A stretch of DNA of 11,274 bases. It comes from Caldithrix sp964532875 (GTDB lineage Bacteria; Calditrichota; Calditrichia; Calditrichales; Calditrichaceae). Below are positions 6,757 to 11,274 of the stretch, in pieces; position 1 is the stretch's first letter; every line of letters starts with the position of its first letter. The position numbers and the translations under genes are program-made. Under the pieces are notes generated by a model. It did not search any database, had not been told where the DNA came from, and worked only from the letters and a program-made list of their open reading frames with translations. Location of the stretch: the NCBI GenBank assembly GCA_964532875.1, contig CAZHIZ010000110.1:1-11274 (forward strand), in the 5' to 3' direction.

Positions 6757-6782
6757 CTACCAAAACAAACGGTGTGAGGTAT

Positions 6783-7646
6783 ATGATTCGAATCCTTTTT
6801 CCCCTTTTAATAATGGCGTTTAGCGTTGTGCGGATTTCCGGCGCAAACCGTAGCGATGTTTTGATTGTGGAGCATCCCCGGCCATTAATTCTGCTGGATG
6901 CTTACCAGCGCTCCGTTCCGCCAACGGTAAAAAAAGAATGGCCGGCCTTTTTACCCCTTTTTTTAGGGCCTGCGGAAACCCTGCCCGACGGTATTACGCG
7001 GGTACGTACGGCGCACATTTTAGGACGGAAATATTTTGTTTTACTCGGAAAGGACGGCCGGCCTCTGGGTCTGCAAAACGCGGGGTTCCACCGTTGGTAC
7101 ACAAAAGTACGGATTCTGAACGACACGGTTCTGGTTAAAAAGGATTTGCCGCTTTTACAGCCAAAAACGTTAAAGGTTTTGCAAACCGTTCCCGCAGGCA
7201 GAAAATTGCTGCGCCTTTTCCGGACAAAAAATTATTATTTTGTGCGTACGTTTCGCAAGCCGTTTGTTTTTGCTTACCTTCCTTTGCGCTATCGCAATCG
7301 CCTGACAAAAATCCATGCTGCCCGTTTACAGGCCGAAATCCGGAAGCAAGATTTCGAGCAGCAAATCCGTTATTTTCTGAATCGCAAAAATCGGGCCTAT
7401 CAAACATTGTTCACCTATTTCAAAAAAATGAACAAAACACCGCCCCAAAAAAAGGCTCCGCAGTGGCAATTAAGGGAAATAAAAAACGGCTTCACGCTCC
7501 GTTTCTCTGATCCTGCGTACTGGAAGAAGTGGCAACGCAGTAGCCGCATTTTCTTACAGGAATTGCGTGAGCTTTGTCGTTCCTTCCACTATGTGGTGCA
7601 AGAAAAGGGCTCCGGTAGGTTTATTATTCGGCGGGATGACCTATGA
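6783..7646 (+). CDS. Secreted protein with SH3-like segments, function unknown
   Basis: I do not recognise this 287-residue protein. It begins with a Sec signal peptide (1-21, hydrophobic IRILFPLLIMAFSVV, likely cut after SGA) and has no lipobox cysteine, so it is probably soluble in the periplasm. Residues 116-168 have the look of a bacterial SH3 domain: KKDLPLLQPKTLKVLQTVPAG, then a strand ending YYFVRT, then FVFAYLPL. Residues 24-100 may be a second, more diverged one. A basic helical stretch (172-215) and a C-terminal mixed alpha/beta segment (226-285) follow. The start is ATG 6783, next to GTGAGGT; an in-frame TTG at 6738 would put 15 polar residues before the signal peptide. Its stop overlaps the next start (ATGA, 7643-7646). 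By position it is the extracytoplasmic partner of the ABC transporter encoded downstream, although it does not resemble a solute-binding protein. Confidence 0.7.
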   Translation: MIRILFPLLIMAFSVVRISGANRSDVLIVEHPRPLILLDAYQRSVPPTVKKEWPAFLPLFLGPAETLPDGITRVRTAHILGRKYFVLLGKDGRPLGLQNAGFHRWYTKVRILNDTVLVKKDLPLLQPKTLKVLQTVPAGRKLLRLFRTKNYYFVRTFRKPFVFAYLPLRYRNRLTKIHAARLQAEIRKQDFEQQIRYFLNRKNRAYQTLFTYFKKMNKTPPQKKAPQWQLREIKNGFTLRFSDPAYWKKWQRSSRIFLQELRELCRSFHYVVQEKGSGRFIIRRDDL

Positions 7647-8746
7647 AGAGTTTACATCTGAAACATTTAGCCGCTACCCTTTTGGTCAGTTTGCTGCTAA
7701 TCGGACTTTTTGCGGCTACCCACCACCCGCAAAAATCGGATCGGGGCATTCCCGCAGCGGTTCAATTACTGGAGCAGCTTCAGCCCGATGCGCAGGATGC
7801 TTTTCAGGTGAGCCTTTTTAAAGACATGGCCGCTACTTTTGCCGGAGCGGACAGTGCCCGGTTTTGGACTTATTGGCAGCAGTTTGTTCAACTTCGTCAA
7901 AACGAAGTACGCCGCTTATCCGCCCGATACCGGCAAAAAATCGCGGGGCGCTTAACCTTTGGTACACTAACGGCCATGTATTTTAACTTCATCTGGATTT
8001 ACCTTTTGGTAATTGCATTCACCTACTACGGGGTGCAAACGCTGGGCACGTTTTTGTTTTTACGATACAAACAACACCGGCCGCCGGATGCCGTGCGCAT
8101 TTTAAGGGCTTTGCGCCGGGCACTATTGCATTCCACCCGGAAAAATTGGCTTACTTTTTTGCGCATGGTTGCTGCAGCCTTTTTAAAAATTTTTGTGTAT
8201 TTCGTTTTGTTTGCTCCGGCCTACGTGATTGCCTATTCCATCAAATCCGATTTTGACACGGAATCGACGTTGTTCATGATTGTTTTGGGCATGGTGTCCA
8301 ACGGCGTGCTGATTATTTACGCTAACAAATTTTTTCATCTTTTGCTCAGCGAAAGCCGTAAAGGATACGTTCGCACGGCTGTGGTCAAAAATCTGAAAAA
8401 CGATTTCAGTCCGGGTAAAGCGCGGGGCATTAGCTGGCGGCAACTTTTTGCCTTGCGCAAAGATTTTCGCGGCCATGTGTTGCACCATATCTTCATGAAC
8501 GCACGTTACCAATACGTAACGACTTTTAAAGAGCAAGCCGCCTTCATTATCACCGGATTGATCATTATTGAAATGGCTTTGAACATTCACGGCCATTTGA
8601 GCTACGAATTGTTGCAGCAATTGCTTTACGGAAACTACGATTTGGCCGTGCTCATTATCTGGGGGCTTTTTCTGCTGGTCAAAGCCACGGAATGGGCTAC
8701 AGACATTGTTTTGGCTCGCATTCAAAAACGTTTGGGGTATCGATGA
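7643..8746 (+). CDS. Diverged OppB/DppB-like ABC transporter permease
   Basis: A 367-residue inner-membrane protein with the plan of an OppB/DppB permease. It has one N-terminal membrane segment (8-25), a periplasmic stretch of about 80 residues, then five more segments near 108-140, 175-200, 208-228, 295-312 and 333-352. The cytoplasmic coupling region begins YVRTAVVKNL (242-251), matching the YVRTARAKGL seen in DppB-type proteins. The tail is similar in pattern: hydrophobic helix, short loop GNYDLA (330-335), last helix, then a basic end RIQKRLGYR. Two things are odd: about 20 extra residues lie inside the coupling (EAA) loop between 251 and 291, and the usual loop glycine is N250. The first membrane segment and the C-type neighbour exclude an MFS carrier. 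The gene overlaps both neighbours by 4 nt. The family assignment is from visible pattern only, but the Opp/Dpp-type ATPase downstream supports it. Confidence 0.7.
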   Translation: MKSLHLKHLAATLLVSLLLIGLFAATHHPQKSDRGIPAAVQLLEQLQPDAQDAFQVSLFKDMAATFAGADSARFWTYWQQFVQLRQNEVRRLSARYRQKIAGRLTFGTLTAMYFNFIWIYLLVIAFTYYGVQTLGTFLFLRYKQHRPPDAVRILRALRRALLHSTRKNWLTFLRMVAAAFLKIFVYFVLFAPAYVIAYSIKSDFDTESTLFMIVLGMVSNGVLIIYANKFFHLLLSESRKGYVRTAVVKNLKNDFSPGKARGISWRQLFALRKDFRGHVLHHIFMNARYQYVTTFKEQAAFIITGLIIIEMALNIHGHLSYELLQQLLYGNYDLAVLIIWGLFLLVKATEWATDIVLARIQKRLGYR

Positions 8747-9693
8747 AGTGGTTCGGAGCCAAGTTGAAAAGCGCTGCGGCCGGTTGGGCTAAAAAGCGGG
8801 GTTCCGCCTTGAGTAAATTATTAGGGCGCGCCGAACAAGGATTCCAACGCCTGTCGGCATACCGCACGCAAGTTTACTTTTTTCTCTGGACGGGCGGATT
8901 GCTGCTGCTTTGGCTGTGGGATGTTCTCTTTCTCAACGCGCCGGAACGTCATTTGCTGGAGGTGGCCTTTGTTCATTCCCTGTTCATTGCTTCCCTGGTG
9001 GTTCTGATTAGCTTTATCTTAGCCTGGTCGGCGGCCTATGCCATCGAAGTGCTGACCGATCGGCAAAAAGAACTAACTGCCGGAACCATCCATTTTGTTC
9101 TGAATCTCATCCGTTCCCTGCCCCAAATTGTGGGTGTTCTTTTGGGCTATGTGTGGATTACCTACCGCATCCAAAATGGTTTTTTGCGAAATCCGATCGG
9201 CATCATGCTTTGGATGGCTCTTTTCCTGGCCTTGTTTATTTTTCCCGAAGTGGTGGTTTTATTACGCGAACGTATTGCCTACTTCCGACAATCCGATTTT
9301 TTTAATGCCATGCGTGTTTCCGGCATTTCCGATTGGCGCATTATTAATTACGATATTTTATGGAAGAACAGTCGCCTGCACCTTTTGAATAAGATGATCG
9401 CCGTATTTTCTTCGGCCGTATTTTTACAATGCAGCGTGGATTTCATTGTTTCCGTGGGACTTTCCACGCGGGTGAGTGCCGTGAATTTGCCGGTTACCCT
9501 GGGTAGCTTGCTGGCCGATATCGATAGTAAACAGGATATTCTGGCCATCGGCTACAGCCTTGCTCATCCTGCCTATTTTCCCAATCTGTTCTTTCGCCAT
9601 TTGCAAGGTCTTAGCGTGGCCTTTGTCATCGTGTTCACTTTGTTTTCTCTGTACAAAATCGCCAATGCCCTGGCCGAAAGGTTCCGCTTATGA
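8743..9693 (+). CDS. OppC/DppC-like ABC transporter permease
   Basis: A 316-residue permease with a MetI-type membrane domain. A basic amphipathic N-terminus (1-42) precedes membrane segments near 44-64, 77-102, 115-140, 152-176, 212-236 and 288-308. The EAA coupling loop is clear: residues 185-207, DFFNAMRVSGISDWRIINYDILW without its ends, keeps the conserved glycine (G194) and the spacing to ILW. The following helix and FIVSVGLS (234-241) match the 'SLSFLGLG' region of OppC proteins. The stretch VTLGSLLADI (251-260) corresponds to the WG-ML-D loop, and a last helix with a basic end follows. The start is ATG 8743, chosen because it overlaps the preceding stop (ATGA); an in-frame ATG at 8692 would only extend it into the upstream gene. 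It pairs with the B-type permease to form the membrane channel. PhnE-type is a weaker alternative. Confidence 0.78.
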   Translation: MKWFGAKLKSAAAGWAKKRGSALSKLLGRAEQGFQRLSAYRTQVYFFLWTGGLLLLWLWDVLFLNAPERHLLEVAFVHSLFIASLVVLISFILAWSAAYAIEVLTDRQKELTAGTIHFVLNLIRSLPQIVGVLLGYVWITYRIQNGFLRNPIGIMLWMALFLALFIFPEVVVLLRERIAYFRQSDFFNAMRVSGISDWRIINYDILWKNSRLHLLNKMIAVFSSAVFLQCSVDFIVSVGLSTRVSAVNLPVTLGSLLADIDSKQDILAIGYSLAHPAYFPNLFFRHLQGLSVAFVIVFTLFSLYKIANALAERFRL

Positions 9694-11240
9694 TGCGTTT
9701 TAAGCTGACCATCGCCAGTCGCGATCACCTGTTGGTTTCCATTGATGATTTCCACCTGGCCGCAGGCAAGATCACCGTGCTTTTCGGCGAATCGGGCATC
9801 GGTAAAACCCTGATTGCTCAGGCTTTGTTCGGTTTGCTGGATCCGTACGAATTACACATCGAAATTAATGGCCGTGACTATCAATCTTACCTGCGCTCCC
9901 GCGAACTGCACCGCTTGCAATCCGACGGTTTTTTTGTGTTTCAGGAACCGTCCACCCATTTGAATCCCTTAATGACTTTAGAAGAACAATTGAATGAGGG
10001 TGCTTTAAAACGCGCTGGCCGGCAAGAACAAATTTTACAGGCCCTTTGGCAAAAACCGTACGCCAGCCACATTCGCCCCCTGCTTTCGGTGTATCCCAAA
10101 CCGTACCGACCCAGCGGGGGAGAAAAACAGCGCATTTTGTTAGCCATGGCTTTTAAGAAGTGGGCCATGCCTTGTAAAAATAAAGATCGTCTTTTTATTT
10201 TTGACGAACCGACCGGAAGTTTGGACAATAGGTATCGGGACATTTTTTTAAAGGAATTACTACGGCGGTATCGGGAACAACCGTTTACCGTTTTACTCAT
10301 CACGCACGATTATTCCATGATCAGTGCTTTTACGGAACATCATGCGACTTTGCTGCCCCATATTTATTTTAAGGAATTGCGTCGCCAGAACACTGCGCTG
10401 GTAAAGCTGTTGGATTTTAAGCCGGCGGCCTACACCGATTGGCTGGCCCGCCAGCATCCTGCCAGCGGCCTGCGCACCAGCGATCAATCGCCCGTATTAA
10501 AAATAACACCGAAATTTAAAGTCTTTGACAAAACCTTTTTATTAAAGTTGGGTCATCCCGAGGCGCCTACCAGCCCGCTTTTGCTGCACAAGGGGGAGTT
10601 GGTTTATTTAAAGGCGCCCAGCGGCATGGGCAAAACCACCCTGGCCAAAATTATTGCCGGTTTGCAACGGGCACAAGAGGTGCATTTTGAATTGGGCGGC
10701 TTGTCTTTCGATACGCATACGCCGATTGCGGTCTGGCGTAAATACATTTGGGGCAAGAAATTGGCCATGGTCTTCCAGCATGCGGACGAAGCCCTAAATT
10801 TGCAAGCTCTTGTCCGGGATATTTTCAAAGGGCTACCAGGCGTTACTTTAAAGGAACCGGAGGAAATGTTACAGGCCTTACGTGCGATTTTCGATGACAC
10901 GTTGGCACCTTCCTTTTTGAAGCAAAAAGTGGGATATTTAAGCGGCGGACAAAAACAGCGACTTAACTTATTGCGCGCTCTTTTACTGCATCCGGAAGTG
11001 ATCATCTTGGACGAACCCCTGAACGGCCTTGATTTCGAAAGCATTCGGAAGGTAATTGAAATCATCGAACGTAAAATGGCGGCCGGCAGCGGTGTTTTAC
11101 TAATCTCCCATAACGAAGAGATTTTTGATCGCATCGTTCCCGAGAACAAGCGCTATTATTTAACGGAAGCATGGGAACCGGAGAAAAAGACAACAGAGAA
11201 TGATGGAGCAGGGATAAATGAGAAAAGGTTGAAAAGGTGA
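9690..11240 (+). CDS. Fused double ABC ATPase, Opp/Dpp type
   Basis: A 516-residue cytoplasmic protein with two complete ABC domains, like YejF or GsiA of the peptide-transporter family. Domain 1 shows Walker A GESGIGKT (33-40), Q-loop VFQEPSTHLNPLMT (83-96), signature PSGGEKQ (141-147), Walker B LFIFDEP (168-174) and the switch histidine in ITHD (H206). Domain 2 shows Walker A SGMGKTT (311-317), Q-loop VFQHADEALN (361-370), signature LSGGQKQ (417-423), Walker B VIILDEP (437-443) and SHNEE (H474). The Q-loops with LNP or LN are typical of OppD/OppF. Both sites keep all catalytic residues, so both should hydrolyse ATP. The cysteine-rich C-terminal tail of OppD-type proteins is absent between the domains. 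It starts at ATG 9690 over the preceding stop (9691-9693); ATG 9693 is also possible. A charged tail of about 20 residues ends it. Confidence 0.9.
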   Translation: MMRFKLTIASRDHLLVSIDDFHLAAGKITVLFGESGIGKTLIAQALFGLLDPYELHIEINGRDYQSYLRSRELHRLQSDGFFVFQEPSTHLNPLMTLEEQLNEGALKRAGRQEQILQALWQKPYASHIRPLLSVYPKPYRPSGGEKQRILLAMAFKKWAMPCKNKDRLFIFDEPTGSLDNRYRDIFLKELLRRYREQPFTVLLITHDYSMISAFTEHHATLLPHIYFKELRRQNTALVKLLDFKPAAYTDWLARQHPASGLRTSDQSPVLKITPKFKVFDKTFLLKLGHPEAPTSPLLLHKGELVYLKAPSGMGKTTLAKIIAGLQRAQEVHFELGGLSFDTHTPIAVWRKYIWGKKLAMVFQHADEALNLQALVRDIFKGLPGVTLKEPEEMLQALRAIFDDTLAPSFLKQKVGYLSGGQKQRLNLLRALLLHPEVIILDEPLNGLDFESIRKVIEIIERKMAAGSGVLLISHNEEIFDRIVPENKRYYLTEAWEPEKKTTENDGAGINEKRLKR

Positions 11241-11274
11241 ATCGTTGAATAGAAACTGGTACGGCAGGTCTGCG

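Noticed and set aside
6738..6782. N-terminal extension of the SH3-like protein from TTG 6738
   Set aside because: It would place 15 polar residues ahead of the signal peptide, and ATG 6783 has a plausible ribosome-binding site.
8183..8725. Open frame of 180 codons on the minus strand
   Set aside because: It is antisense to the B-type permease, which has overlap-coupled neighbours and clear membrane segments; the antisense product looks like a composition artefact.
8743..9693. Phosphonate-type (PhnE) permease
   Set aside because: The MetI-type loop alone would fit, but the VSVGLS and LGSLLADI regions and the Opp/Dpp-type ATPase next to it fit OppC better.
10604..11149. Open frame of 181 codons on the minus strand
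   Set aside because: It lies wholly inside the second ABC domain, where all motifs are intact on the plus strand; its translation shows no family features.

Overview
The window looks like part of a metagenome-derived bacterial scaffold: it carries a run of exactly 100 N inside a gene. The gene content suggests a Gram-negative bacterium of the FCB superphylum, possibly Calditrichota-like. The reasons are a phosphohexomutase with the GEGNGG sugar loop common in Bacteroidota-type and archaeal-type GlmM, a small outer-membrane beta-barrel protein, Tat-exported redox proteins, and an NapH/NapG-like plus DUF362 pair. The taxonomic call is an inference of modest confidence. There are no RNA genes, CRISPR arrays or transposases.

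Left part, minus strand (75-3461): a probable three-gene transcription unit. It runs from a Tat-exported DUF362 protein, through a membrane polyferredoxin that fuses an NapH-like half to an NapG-like half, to an XdhC/CoxI-family molybdenum-cofactor chaperone. It is read from a good sigma70-like promoter at 3492-3520 and ends at a bidirectional hairpin terminator at 26-56. The products suggest periplasmic electron transfer, with a possible link to a molybdoenzyme encoded elsewhere.

Middle part, plus strand (3646-5854): an alpha-D-phosphohexomutase (GlmM type) and a deoxyribose-phosphate aldolase (DeoC), 34 nt apart. DeoC carries a long N-terminal extension that resembles a microcompartment encapsulation peptide. 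A palindromic intergenic element of the 'ATTCTGA...GAAGAATC' kind follows deoC at 5881-5960. After it comes an outer-membrane beta-barrel gene with its own promoter; that gene is interrupted by the 100-N assembly gap.

Right part, plus strand (6783-11240): four genes, each overlapping the next by four bases (ATGA). They encode an unrecognised secreted protein with SH3-like segments, a highly diverged OppB/DppB-like permease, an OppC/DppC-like permease, and a single polypeptide with two ABC ATPase domains of the Opp/Dpp type. No family-5 solute-binding protein is encoded in the window. This translationally coupled cassette is the best candidate here for an undescribed system: a peptide-transporter-like ABC machine in which a secreted SH3-like protein sits where the binding protein would be expected. 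Its substrate and direction of transport cannot be told from the sequence.
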